This document shows positions 1 to 7,729 of a stretch of DNA of 30,669 nucleotides, piece by piece. Below the pieces are notes generated by a model. That model was given only the letters and a program-made list of their open reading frames with translations. It had not been told where the DNA came from and did not search any database. The stretch covers positions 1 to 30,669 of the forward strand of contig CAKRQL010000014.1 of assembly GCA_934393265.1 (NCBI GenBank), given 5' to 3'. Source of the stretch: an uncultured Eubacteriales bacterium (lineage in GTDB: Bacteria; Bacillota; Clostridia; Oscillospirales; CAG-272). A program made the position numbers and the translations under genes. Position 1 is the stretch's first letter. Each line of letters opens with the position of its first letter.

Positions 1-832
1 GAGACGCGCCGACCATATCGTAAACGAAGTTACAATACATATCCGGCGAATTTGGTGCTCCGGAATTGACCTTCTGGTTTATGGTATCGATAGACTGACC
101 CCACGAGGCGGTATTGCCCTCCGGGAAGATAGTATAGTCGTATCTTACCGTAACACCCGCTGCCTTTTCGGCGGCGGAATTACGCGTCTTTACACTCTCA
201 TCAAGAGATGATGTCCAGTTTATCATCTCTTTACCGGCATAATCGGTACCGCCCGCAAGGTACCTTGCAGCAGTGGAGGAAAGCTCGGAAAAGTTGGAGT
301 TCATAGAGACAGAAAAAATCAGGTTGGTCGCCGCGGGCTTTTCCGTGCCCATATTTTTTCCGCACTTGTCGCAGAGACCGTCGTTGTTCTTGTCGGTGTG
401 CGTGTGACCGTCATCAGTATCGCCGCCGATGTCGATTTTTTCACTGCAGATGTCACATTTTCCGTCTTTGTTTTTGTCGGTATGCGTGTGACCGTCGTAA
501 AGTCTGCCGCCGCTTTCCATGTTTTCACCGCAGACATCGCACTTATCGTCGTAGTCATTGTCAACATGCGTGTGACCGTCGTACCCTATCTTGGCGCCGC
601 ATATGCACCTCTCTCCGTGCTCTCCGAAATTTATATCCGGAGTGTCACATCCCGGGGTAACACAGTGCTGTACATGAGTTCCGTTGCCGTTGTCTATCCA
701 CACATAGTTGTGGACATGCCCGGTCGCTGTATCATTGTCCTTATCTGGAGCGTCGGTGTCGCATGCGGCAAGACCGAGCACCGCCGAAACGGCGAAAATT
801 GCCGCCATGACAAAGCTCAGAAGTTTCTTCAT
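1..832 (-). CDS. Repeat-bearing lipoprotein, probable extracellular solute-binding protein (C-terminus off window)
   Basis: The first 277 codons are present; the gene continues past the left edge. The start is the ATG at 832, preceded by AAGGAG. Residues 1-23 form a lipoprotein signal with lipobox LAAC (Cys24), so the protein should be lipid-anchored outside the membrane. Residues 39-82 hold a His/Cys-rich segment with CxxC. Three tandem 28-residue units follow at about 84-167, each starting DGHTH and containing an EF-hand-like DxNxDG run with CxxC. After about residue 168 comes a region (YLAGGTDYAGKEMINWTS, later MYCNFVYDMVGAS) that reminds me of family 1 solute-binding lipoproteins of Clostridia; this is recall, not a search. 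It lies 39 nt after greA with no terminator visible, so read-through is possible. The ligand is unknown. Confidence 0.7.
   Translation of the reverse strand, partial: MKKLLSFVMAAIFAVSAVLGLAACDTDAPDKDNDTATGHVHNYVWIDNGNGTHVQHCVTPGCDTPDINFGEHGERCICGAKIGYDGHTHVDNDYDDKCDVCGENMESGGRLYDGHTHTDKNKDGKCDICSEKIDIGGDTDDGHTHTDKNNDGLCDKCGKNMGTEKPAATNLIFSVSMNSNFSELSSTAARYLAGGTDYAGKEMINWTSSLDESVKTRNSAAEKAAGVTVRYDYTIFPEGNTASWGQSIDTINQKVNSGAPNSPDMYCNFVYDMVGAS
332..583 (-). repeat. Three tandem 84-bp coding repeats (28-residue His/Cys/Asp units)
   Basis: Units cover residues 84-111, 112-139 and 140-167 of the lipoprotein. Each has DGHTH, then D-x-[ND]-x-D-[GD] and C-D-x-C. Spacing is exactly 28 residues between the first two units. 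The third diverges after its CxxC. Confidence 0.85.
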
Positions 833-871
833 GACATTCTCCTTATACGGTAGTCTTTTCTATCCGAGAAA

Positions 872-1375
872 TCAATAGCTGCTTATAGGAAGGTCCTCGT
901 TATCCTCGCCGCGCTCGACCTTTAAGATTGTGATGTAGTATTCCGACGTCTCGGAGACCTTTATCAATACACGCTCCCCCTCTTTTCTGCCGATAAGAGC
1001 GGAGCCGAGCGGCGATTCCTTGCTGATATAGCCGCGCGTGGCGTCCTGCCGGAGGGTGGTCACAAGCTGTATTTTCTTCTCCTTGCCGAGCTTCTCGTTA
1101 TGTATCGTCACCCAGTCAAAGAGAGCTATGCCGCCGTCCCGGCGGTTTACATCTATGACCCTTGCGGTCCTTATCATATTATTGAGGTAGCGGATGCGCC
1201 CCTCGTTGCGGCGCTTCTCCCTCTTTGCCTCCTTGTACTCCGCATTCTCGGAGAGGTCTCCGAACTCGCGCGTGCGCTTCAGCTCCGCAAGGAGCTTCGG
1301 CGCGAGGACGCCCTCGCGATAGCGTATCTCCTCCTCCATTTTCTTTATATCGACCTCTGTAAGCTCGTCGTACAT
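872..1375 (-). CDS. greA: GreA/GreB-family transcription elongation factor
   Basis: A 167-residue protein of the usual Gre length. It enters the RNA polymerase secondary channel and stimulates cleavage of backtracked RNA. The N-terminal coiled coil carries the hallmark tip GDLSENAEY near residues 39-47, whose Asp40 and Glu43 are the acidic tip residues of the family. The C-terminal FKBP-like domain contains SPLGSALIGRKEGE. It starts 13 nt after the ackA stop, so it is in the same operon. The C-terminal tail (ERGEDNEDLPISSY) is longer and more acidic than in textbook GreA. It could be a second, accessory Gre paralogue; other gre copies would lie outside this window. Confidence 0.93.
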   Translation of the reverse strand: MYDELTEVDIKKMEEEIRYREGVLAPKLLAELKRTREFGDLSENAEYKEAKREKRRNEGRIRYLNNMIRTARVIDVNRRDGGIALFDWVTIHNEKLGKEKKIQLVTTLRQDATRGYISKESPLGSALIGRKEGERVLIKVSETSEYYITILKVERGEDNEDLPISSY

Positions 1376-1388
1376 AAAACCGCCTCTT

Positions 1389-2591
1389 TTACTTCTTCAT
1401 TGCGCTCACTATCGCGTAGGTATCCCGAGCTATAACGAGCTCCTCATTTGTCGGGATTACAAGAACGCGCACCTTTGCGCCGTCTGCAGAGATGTCAAGC
1501 TCCTGTCCGCGGAGCTTATTCTTCTCCGGGTCTATCTTAACGCCGAGGAACTCAAGGTTCTCGCACACCTTTTCACGGTAGAGAGAGGTATTCTCGCCTA
1601 TTCCTCCGGTGAATACGATAGCGTCCGCACCACGCATTGCGGCAATGTATCCGCCTATGAACTTTGTCAGCTGGTGAACGAACATGCGCTCTATAAGTCT
1701 GCAACGCTCATTCCCCTCCTCCGCCATGCGGAGTATCTCGCGGTTATCGGTGGTGACGCCGTTTATTCCGAGCATACCGGATCTCTTATTGAGCAGCTTA
1801 TCTATATCGTCCGCAGTCGTGACCTCGCCCTTACGCATAAGGAACGGGATTATCGCCGGGTCGATATTTCCGGAGCGTGTGCCCATCATCATACCCTCAA
1901 GCGGGGTGACGCCCATTGTCGTATCAAGGCAACGCCCGCCCTTTACGGCGGCTATCGACGAGCCGTTACCGAGATGGCAGGTGACGACATTCACGTCCTC
2001 CGGCGCCTTGCCGAGCATGGCGGCGGCGCGCTCACTCACATATCTGTGCGATGTGCCGTGGAAGCCGTAGCGACGGAGCTTATACTTATCGTAATACTCG
2101 TAGGGTATAGCATACATATATGCGTAATCCGGCATTGTCTGATGGAAGGAGGTGTCGAACACGGCTACCTGCGGGACATCCATAAGCTCCTCGCATGCGC
2201 GGATGCCTATGAGGTTTGCCGGGTTATGCAGGGGGCTCAGATCGCTGTTCTCAACTATGCTCGCCTTTACGTCGTCGGTAATGAGGACGGAGCCGGAGAA
2301 CCTCTCTCCGCCGTGGACAACGCGGTGACCTACCGCGCCTATCTCGGAGACGGAGCTTATAACACCGAGCTTCTTATCGGTCAGGGTGTCGAGAACCAGC
2401 TTTATAGCCTCGGAATGAGTGGGCATCTTCGCATCTGTCACGTAGTCCTCCCTGCCCGGGACCTTGAACTTAAAGCGCGACTTTGCGCCTATTTCCTCAC
2501 ATATTCCCCCGGCGAGGAGCTTTTCCCCGTCTGTCTCTATCAGCTGAAATTTCAGCGAGGAGGAGCCGGCGTTTACAACAAGAATTTTCAT
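1389..2591 (-). CDS. ackA: Acetate kinase
   Basis: A full-length 400-residue acetate kinase, interconverting acetate + ATP and acetyl phosphate + ADP in the cytoplasm. The start MKILVVNAGSSSLKFQL is the family N-terminal signature; HRVVHGGERF, FHGTSHRYVS, CHLGNGSSIAAV and FTGGIGEN are further diagnostic motifs. AAAGGA lies upstream of the ATG. The usual partner phosphotransacetylase (pta) is not adjacent. The gene sits 52 nt downstream of the PAP2-like gene and directly upstream of greA, suggesting co-transcription from the promoter near 3232. Confidence 0.98.
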   Translation of the reverse strand: MKILVVNAGSSSLKFQLIETDGEKLLAGGICEEIGAKSRFKFKVPGREDYVTDAKMPTHSEAIKLVLDTLTDKKLGVISSVSEIGAVGHRVVHGGERFSGSVLITDDVKASIVENSDLSPLHNPANLIGIRACEELMDVPQVAVFDTSFHQTMPDYAYMYAIPYEYYDKYKLRRYGFHGTSHRYVSERAAAMLGKAPEDVNVVTCHLGNGSSIAAVKGGRCLDTTMGVTPLEGMMMGTRSGNIDPAIIPFLMRKGEVTTADDIDKLLNKRSGMLGINGVTTDNREILRMAEEGNERCRLIERMFVHQLTKFIGGYIAAMRGADAIVFTGGIGENTSLYREKVCENLEFLGVKIDPEKNKLRGQELDISADGAKVRVLVIPTNEELVIARDTYAIVSAMKK

Positions 2592-2643
2592 ATTCGTTAT
2601 TCCTTTCAGAAATTATTTATTTCAAAACCAAATGCAATGCCCG

Positions 2644-3159
2644 TTATACTGCGGGCGCGGCGAGAAACGCATATTCATATCCGAAGCCCCACGCGAGAAC
2701 CGCAATGTAGATAAGCGCGACGCAGATACCGGTGAGAGAGCCGAAAAAGACCTGCAACGGGCTGTGCCCGACGAGAACCTTCAGCTTGTCCGTCCGTATC
2801 TCCTCGTCCTTTTCTTTTATCCAGTCGTTGAGAATCGCGGACATCTCCCGGAGGGTCACCGCCTGCTTTCCCGTTTCGCGACGGACGCCGGATGCGTCAT
2901 GCATTACCACTATCGCGACTATCATTGCAACGCCGAACACCGAACTTGAAAATCCGGTGCACCACCCGCACATGAGTGCCATGCCGCTGACGAAGGCGGA
3001 GTGTCCGCTCGGCATTCCGCCGTCGCCGGTGAGTCTCTCTAATATAAATTTTTTATTTATGACAGTCGATATTATCGACTTTATAATCTGCGCCGTAAGA
3101 AATGAAAAAAATGCGCAGATAAATACATGATTTTGTACGAGATCATACAGGATATTCAT
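2644..3159 (-). CDS. Divergent PAP2-family (DUF212/YuiD-like) membrane protein
   Basis: 171 residues with several hydrophobic helices. The sequence GDGGMPSGHSAFVSGMA and later VLVGHSPLQVFFGSLTG match the divergent PAP2 family (DUF212, B. subtilis YuiD type), which keeps the PSGH and GHS/P signatures of acid phosphatase/phosphotransferases. HDASGVRRETGKQA is also typical. The substrate is unknown for the family; lipid phosphate handling is only a possibility. It is the first gene of the run leading into ackA and greA and has its own promoter at about 3209-3237. Confidence 0.88.
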   Translation of the reverse strand: MNILYDLVQNHVFICAFFSFLTAQIIKSIISTVINKKFILERLTGDGGMPSGHSAFVSGMALMCGWCTGFSSSVFGVAMIVAIVVMHDASGVRRETGKQAVTLREMSAILNDWIKEKDEEIRTDKLKVLVGHSPLQVFFGSLTGICVALIYIAVLAWGFGYEYAFLAAPAV

Positions 3160-3208
3160 AGCTACCTTCGCTTATCAGATTATTGCAGAGCCAAACCCCG
3201 CCTTATAC

Positions 3209-3237
3209 ATTCTACCACTTCCGCGCGCGTTTTTCAA
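3209..3237 (-). promoter_or_regulatory. Promoter of the PAP2-like/ackA/greA run
   Basis: On the minus strand TTGAAA (3237-3232), a 17-nt spacer and TAGAAT (3214-3209), preceded by TGG (extended -10). The start codon is 50 nt downstream. Confidence 0.7.
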
Positions 3238-3322
3238 TACAGAGATAAAAAGATTAAGGAAAAATCGCCGAGCACAGGGCGATAATCGTATACAATACGA
3301 TGAGTTCCTGCGGTCGGCGATA

Positions 3323-3359
3323 GAAAATCCCTGATTTTCGGTCTTGCCGGATATCCGGC
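3323..3359. other. Hairpin and 14-bp palindrome between convergently placed ends
   Basis: GAAAATC and GATTTTC (3323-3329 and 3333-3339) form a 7-bp stem with a 3-nt loop. GCCGGATATCCGGC at 3346-3359 is a perfect palindrome just past the stop of the small membrane gene. No clear T-run follows, so I do not call it a terminator. Confidence 0.35.
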
Positions 3360-3367
3360 GTCCGGAA

Positions 3368-3589
3368 TCAGACGTTGAGGAGTCTGAGTATCCTCTTATT
3401 AAGTATCATGCAAACGAGGTCGCACACCCAGATTATGTTGAATCCGAAGAACAGGCGGATAAGCGCCGCAACGATCTTGCCCTCCGTGAAACGGGTAACC
3501 ACTCCGCATACCCATGAAGTTACGGGAATTATCGCGAGGATGAGGCTGACGAGCCAGCTGAGACCAAAGTAATCGCCTTTCTTTGCCAT
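3368..3589 (-). CDS. Small two-helix membrane protein of unknown function
   Basis: 73 residues starting MAKKGDYFGLSW. I chose the ATG at 3589 because AAAGGAG lies 8 nt upstream; the in-frame ATG at 3607 would consume that ribosome site. Two hydrophobic segments are visible at about residues 10-32 and 45-66, with a charged loop (TRFTEGK) between them. I do not recognise the family. It is a single-gene unit with a promoter at 3618-3646, divergent from the amidase-like gene. Confidence 0.75.
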   Translation of the reverse strand: MAKKGDYFGLSWLVSLILAIIPVTSWVCGVVTRFTEGKIVAALIRLFFGFNIIWVCDLVCMILNKRILRLLNV

Positions 3590-3617
3590 GACAAAAACTC
3601 CTTTCATGTTTTATTAT

Positions 3618-3646
3618 ATTTTAGCACGATATTTTTGTGAAATCAA
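3618..3646 (-). promoter_or_regulatory. Promoter of the small membrane protein gene
   Basis: Minus strand TTGATT (3646-3641), 17-nt spacer, TAAAAT (3623-3618), with TGC just before the -10 hexamer. Confidence 0.7.
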
Positions 3647-3739
3647 GCACCGGAGCGCATTTTTATCCGCAGTAACGCAATTTCTTATTTCCGAATATAC
3701 TTTTTCCCGGGGGCGACCCCGAAAGGAGGAGGCATCGCT

Positions 3740-4312
3740 ATGCTTGCCACAAAGCCATACAACCGTGAGAGGGCACTCTTGTACGCGAGAAAATACGCCT
3801 TTTCACAGAACCCGATGTTCGCGGATTTCCGCGGGATAGGCGGAAACTGCACGAATTTTGTCTCTCAATGTCTTTTCGCCGCCGGGTGCGTCATGAATTA
3901 CACCGCGGTCTACGGGTGGTATTATATATCGCTCGACGACAGGTCTCCGTCATGGGCGGGGGTGAAATATTTTTACGACTTCATAACCAAAAACCGCTCG
4001 GTCGGTCCGTTCGGGCACGATGCGGGAGAGGGAGAATGTGAGAGCGGGGACATAATCCAGCTCGGCAAAGAGGAGGAGGGCTTCTATCACACCCTCTTAA
4101 TCAGCGATATACGCGACGGAGAGATATATGTGACGGCACAGACCGATGACGCGGTGGACCGCCCGCTCTCCACCTACACCTACGATTACAAGCGCTTTAT
4201 CCGCATCGACGGCATACGCTTCCGCACCGAGGATGACGACGAATGCTTCGGTGAGATTTACGGAGCGCTCCCTGACGCGGGGGAGGCAGAAAAAACGCCC
4301 GCGGACAGTTGA
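3740..4312 (+). CDS. Putative amidase-domain (Amidase_6-like, NlpC/P60-type fold) protein
   Basis: 190 residues, start ATG after a strong AAAGGAGG. The N-terminal YNRERALLYARKYAFSQNP and GGNCTNFVSQC, with Cys37 as probable nucleophile and His117 in FYHTLLIS as probable base, match the Amidase_6 family. Members are cysteine amidase-like proteins, often in spore formers and usually of uncharacterised substrate. There is no signal peptide, so the protein looks cytoplasmic, or is released with the spore or mother cell (inference). The tail after residue 165 is acidic and likely disordered. The stop codon overlaps the -35 of the next promoter. Confidence 0.82.
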   Translation: MLATKPYNRERALLYARKYAFSQNPMFADFRGIGGNCTNFVSQCLFAAGCVMNYTAVYGWYYISLDDRSPSWAGVKYFYDFITKNRSVGPFGHDAGEGECESGDIIQLGKEEEGFYHTLLISDIRDGEIYVTAQTDDAVDRPLSTYTYDYKRFIRIDGIRFRTEDDDECFGEIYGALPDAGEAEKTPADS

Positions 4313-4338
4313 CAAACGCAAATCCGCTGTGATAAAAT
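4309..4338 (+). promoter_or_regulatory. Promoter of the DMT transporter pair
   Basis: TTGACA (4309-4314), 18-nt spacer, TAAAAT (4333-4338) preceded by TGA. The -35 overlaps the TGA stop of the amidase-like gene (4310-4312). Confidence 0.75.
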
Positions 4339-4380
4339 AGATATGTTCGGCTGTATGCCGATTTCCGAGGAAAACAAAGG

Positions 4381-5364
4381 ATGAAAAAGTATTTATCACC
4401 ATTAATGCTGTTCGGCGCGGCGCTCATCTGGGGATGTGCATTTTCCGCGCAGAAGGCAATCTCGGGGCTCGAGCCCTATGCCGTCGGCTTCTGGCGCAGT
4501 GTGCTCGCCGCGGCGTTTCTCTTTCCCGTTATCGCACTGTTTGATCACTTTACGCACAGCGGGCGGAAGCTGATATCACGGCGGGGGCTCGATTTCACCC
4601 GCACGGAGGTTATCGGCGGGGTCGCCTGCGGGCTTGTGCTCGGGGTGGCGATCGCGCTCCAGCAGTTCGGAATTTCCGGGGGGACGGACGCCGGGAAGGC
4701 GTCGTTCATAACCGCGCTGTATGTGGTCATGGTTCCGGTATTCGGTCTGCTGTTCGGTCAGAACACGAGGCTCAATGTCTGGATAAGCGTTGCAATAGCC
4801 ATTATCGGCTTTTATCTTCTCTGCATAAAGGGCGGCTTTACGATGGAGCACTCCGACTCTCTTATTCTCATCTCCTCCGTCATATTCGCAGCGCACATTC
4901 TCATTATCGGTTATTTCTCGCCGAGGGCCGACGGAATACGCATGTCGTTCATTCAGTTCGTAGTCTGTGCCGTCGTCAATCTTATTCCCTCTCTTATATT
5001 TGAGAGCACCACATTCACAATGAGCCTCGTCGGGCAGAATATATTCCCGCTCGTCGTAATAGGCGTCGGCTCAAGCGGCGTAGGCTACACCCTGCAGATA
5101 CTCGGTCAGCGGACGGCAGAGGACACAGCCGCCGCGTCAATAATTCTCTCGACCGAGTCTGTAATCGGGGCGATAATCGCCGCAATTGCGTTCGGCGAGC
5201 GGATGGAGGTGCGCGAGGGGATAGGCTGCGCTATAATTTTCTGCGCAGTCCTGCTATCACAGCTCGACCCGGTAGGCGCGATTAAAAAGCGACGCGAGGC
5301 AAAATCCGGGGCGGAGCACGAAAAAAATCCGCCCGGCTCCGGCACAGATAGCGACAAGGAATAA
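4381..5364 (+). CDS. EamA/DMT-family transporter, copy 1
   Basis: 327 residues, ten predicted hydrophobic segments in two EamA-type repeats, the standard DMT exporter size. The N-terminus LMLFGAALIWGCAFSAQKAI and the second-half ASIILSTESVIGAIIAAIAFGERM are typical EamA motifs. The hydrophilic C-terminal tail (about 30 residues, Lys/Glu rich) is cytoplasmic. The substrate cannot be read from sequence; relatives export amino acids, metabolites or drugs. It is the first of two tandem paralogues under one promoter, with 30 nt between them. Confidence 0.92.
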   Translation: MKKYLSPLMLFGAALIWGCAFSAQKAISGLEPYAVGFWRSVLAAAFLFPVIALFDHFTHSGRKLISRRGLDFTRTEVIGGVACGLVLGVAIALQQFGISGGTDAGKASFITALYVVMVPVFGLLFGQNTRLNVWISVAIAIIGFYLLCIKGGFTMEHSDSLILISSVIFAAHILIIGYFSPRADGIRMSFIQFVVCAVVNLIPSLIFESTTFTMSLVGQNIFPLVVIGVGSSGVGYTLQILGQRTAEDTAAASIILSTESVIGAIIAAIAFGERMEVREGIGCAIIFCAVLLSQLDPVGAIKKRREAKSGAEHEKNPPGSGTDSDKE

Positions 5365-5394
5365 AGAAAACACAGGACAAAAGGAAGAAGACAC

Positions 5395-6375
5395 ATGAAA
5401 AAGTACATCTCGGCGCTCCTCCTCTTTGCCGCCGCCCTCGTCTGGGGGTGCGCGTTTCCGGTGCAGAAGGCGGCATCCGCCGTCCCGGCGTTCACGCTCT
5501 GTATGGTGAAGTTTCTTCTCGCTGCCCTCTTTCTCATTCCGGTTATAATGATAACCGACGCGCGGCAGAAAAACGGAAGAAGGCTCTTCTCAAAATCCGG
5601 CATTGATATAACGAAATACGAGCTTATCGGCGGCGCCGCCTGCGGCGCGGCATTAAGCCTCGCGGCGGCATTTCAGCAGATGGGAATGGAGCGCGGGGTC
5701 GACGCCGGGAGCGCCGCATTCATAACCTCGCTCTATGTTGTGATAGTCCCGATACTCGCGCTCTTTCTCCGGAAAAAGAGCTCCGTCGGCGTGTGGATAA
5801 GCGTCGGCGTCGCGGTGATAGGCTTCTATCTGCTCTGCGTCGGCGACGGGTTCACGACAGACCCGAACGATTTCTTCGTTCTCATTGCCTCGGTTCTGTT
5901 CGGCGTACATATTCTCATAATCGACCACTTTTCTCCGAAGGTCGACGGGGTGCGCATGTCGCTTGTACAGTTTGCCGTCGCCTCTCTTGTAAACCTTATC
6001 TGCATATTCATTTTCGAGCGCGGCACCTTCTCCTTTGAGCTTGTATTTTCGCACACGCTCCATCTTCTCTTCATCGGAGTTGTCTGCATAGGCATCGGAA
6101 ACACGCTCCAGATAATCGGGCAGAAGCTGTACTCCTCCCCTGCCGCCGCGACGGTTATTCTCTCAACCGAGTCTGTAATCGGGGCGATAGTCGCCGCGAT
6201 AACCCTCGGCGAGCGGATGAGCGCGCGGGAGATTATCGGCTGTGCCGTCATATTCTTCGCCGTAGTATTCTCACAGCTCGATCCGATAAGCGCAATACAA
6301 AATAAGAAAAAAGCGGCAGAGACCCTCTCGGAGAGCGCGGAAAACGATGAAAATATGAGCATTAACAAGGATTAA
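5395..6375 (+). CDS. EamA/DMT-family transporter, copy 2
   Basis: 326 residues, collinear over its length with the preceding gene, including MKKYxS at the start, WISVxVAVIGFYLLC in the middle, LSTESVIGAIVAAI near the end and a Lys/Glu-rich tail. The ribosome site is AGGA, 10 nt before the ATG. It is clearly a tandem duplicate that has diverged, so the pair may act as two separate transporters or as a heterodimer (inference). A terminator follows at 6406-6441. Confidence 0.92.
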   Translation: MKKYISALLLFAAALVWGCAFPVQKAASAVPAFTLCMVKFLLAALFLIPVIMITDARQKNGRRLFSKSGIDITKYELIGGAACGAALSLAAAFQQMGMERGVDAGSAAFITSLYVVIVPILALFLRKKSSVGVWISVGVAVIGFYLLCVGDGFTTDPNDFFVLIASVLFGVHILIIDHFSPKVDGVRMSLVQFAVASLVNLICIFIFERGTFSFELVFSHTLHLLFIGVVCIGIGNTLQIIGQKLYSSPAAATVILSTESVIGAIVAAITLGERMSAREIIGCAVIFFAVVFSQLDPISAIQNKKKAAETLSESAENDENMSINKD

Positions 6376-6405
6376 TAATCCTGATATCACAGCCTTGTAT
6401 TACCT

Positions 6406-6441
6406 GCGGGTGCCGTCGGGACTTGACGGCGCCCGCTTTTT
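6406..6441 (+). terminator. Rho-independent terminator of the DMT pair
   Basis: A 12-bp stem (6406-6417 with 6425-6436, one G-U pair), 7-nt loop, then TTTTT at 6437-6441. The 3' arm doubles as the -35 of the next promoter. Confidence 0.92.
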
Positions 6442-6451
6442 GTGCTATAAT
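6423..6451 (+). promoter_or_regulatory. Promoter embedded in the preceding terminator
   Basis: TTGACG (6423-6428) at the loop and 3' arm of the terminator, 17-nt spacer containing the T-run, and perfect TATAAT (6446-6451) preceded by TGC. Confidence 0.82.
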
Positions 6452-6537
6452 GCCCCTCGGTTGCGACGCGCGGCAGCGCAACATTCCGAGAAAGACAGAC
6501 AGCCCTGACCGCCGCACCGGAAAAGGAGAAAATAAAA

Positions 6538-7569
6538 ATGGCAGGTACAGCAAAAGCGTCCGGAGGGCGCAAGATATGGAAGATTATTCTCACCGTTTTC
6601 TGTATAATAGTGGGCGTTGTCCTTCTTTTTATACTTGGCGTCAGAGAATACTTTCGTCTCCCCGTTATGGGCTACTACCGCAACTCGGAAAAGACCTTCA
6701 CAATTCCCGGTCTCTCTGACGGAATGATAGTCCAGGGACTGGCATACGACTCTGTAAGCAAGGAATTTCTCGTAACCGGCTACCGCTCCGACGGGCAGCC
6801 CTCGCAGGTCTCTGTTATCGACAAGGAGACGAACAAGGAGACAAAGCGTCTTTGGCTCGCGGATAAGGACGGCAGGGACTTCACAGGTCACGTCGGCGGA
6901 ATAACCGTAGCCGGCGATTACATCTACGTCGCAGACAGCGACGGGCTCATGGTCTACACCCGCAAGTCCTTTGCCGACGCGAATGACGGCGACAAGGTAA
7001 ACTCTGTCGGTCTCTTTGAGACGAAAACAGAGAACGACTCAATGCGTGTCGCATTCGTGCACGCGGAGGGTGACACAATCTACCTCGGTGAATTCTACCG
7101 TGAGAAGAACTACCCCACCCCCGACAGCCACAAGTACACGACAAAGGCGGGCGACGCGAACACCGCGCTGATAATCGCCTATAAGCTCGACCCCACGGCA
7201 GAGCTCGGCATTTCGGACAGGATTGAATTTGCCTACTCTACCCCCGGACTTGTTCAGGGCATGTGCTTTGACGCCGACGGGCGCATATATCTCTCCACCT
7301 CTTACGCGGTAGCCTTCTCACACGTATACCGCTACAAGAATCCGGCACAGGAGGGCGACATAGAGGTCCTCGGTCAGACGGTCCCTCTCTATGTTCTTGA
7401 CAGCTCCTCGCTCGACTGCGACATAAAGCTCCCGCCGATGTCGGAGGAGATAGTAGTTGTGGACGGAAAGCTCTATACAATGTGCGAGTCCGCGACGAAC
7501 AAATATATATTCGGCAAGTTCACGTCGGCATCCCACTGCTATGCTACCGATATATCGAAGTACGAATAA
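6538..7569 (+). CDS. Membrane-anchored beta-propeller-like protein of unknown function
   Basis: 343 residues, start ATG 9 nt after AAGGAG. A short Lys/Arg-containing cytoplasmic N-terminus is followed by one hydrophobic anchor (about 14-36), so the rest should face outside the membrane. The ectodomain shows repeated blocks of the type GLAYDSVSKEFLVTGY, GGITVAGDYIYVADSDGLMV, GMCFDADGRIYLSTSY and VVVDGKLYTMCES, the pattern of propeller blades in the NHL/SMP-30 style. No catalytic motif is recognisable. It is monocistronic, flanked by a promoter on one side and a strong terminator on the other. Role unknown. Confidence 0.8.
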   Translation: MAGTAKASGGRKIWKIILTVFCIIVGVVLLFILGVREYFRLPVMGYYRNSEKTFTIPGLSDGMIVQGLAYDSVSKEFLVTGYRSDGQPSQVSVIDKETNKETKRLWLADKDGRDFTGHVGGITVAGDYIYVADSDGLMVYTRKSFADANDGDKVNSVGLFETKTENDSMRVAFVHAEGDTIYLGEFYREKNYPTPDSHKYTTKAGDANTALIIAYKLDPTAELGISDRIEFAYSTPGLVQGMCFDADGRIYLSTSYAVAFSHVYRYKNPAQEGDIEVLGQTVPLYVLDSSSLDCDIKLPPMSEEIVVVDGKLYTMCESATNKYIFGKFTSASHCYATDISKYE

Positions 7570-7590
7570 CAAAGCGAAGTAAAAACGGCA

Positions 7591-7637
7591 AAACCGCCGC
7601 ACCCGTGTATGCTTTTTACGGGGTGCGGCGGTTTTAT
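7591..7637. terminator. Strong bidirectional terminator
   Basis: 14-bp perfect stem (7591-7604 with 7621-7634) flanked by A-run and T-run. It ends the propeller gene and can also stop transcription from the right. Confidence 0.9.
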
Positions 7638-7639
7638 TT

Positions 7640-7671
7640 ATATAAAAAGAAACGACCGCCAAAGGGCGGTC
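7640..7671 (-). terminator. Terminator of the phosphoesterase-like gene
   Basis: GACCGCC and GGCGGTC (7654-7660 and 7665-7671) form a 7-bp stem; on the minus strand it is followed by GTTTCTTTTT. Confidence 0.7.
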
Positions 7672-7688
7672 TGCACTCATATATGAGA

Positions 7689-7715
7689 GCCTCCGGGGAG
7701 ATATTCCCCGGAGGC
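7689..7715. other. 11-bp perfect hairpin next to the phosphoesterase stop
   Basis: GCCTCCGGGGA (7689-7699) pairs with TCCCCGGAGGC (7705-7715) across a 5-nt loop. It lies 14 nt past the stop of the minus-strand gene. No T-run follows on the minus strand, so it may be a 3'-end stabiliser or part of a double terminator. Confidence 0.6.
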
Positions 7716-7729
7716 ATTATTGTTGTTTT

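Noticed and set aside
1674..2714. A 346-codon plus-strand frame opposite ackA
   Set aside because: ackA motifs on the minus strand are unambiguous; the plus frame is a shadow.
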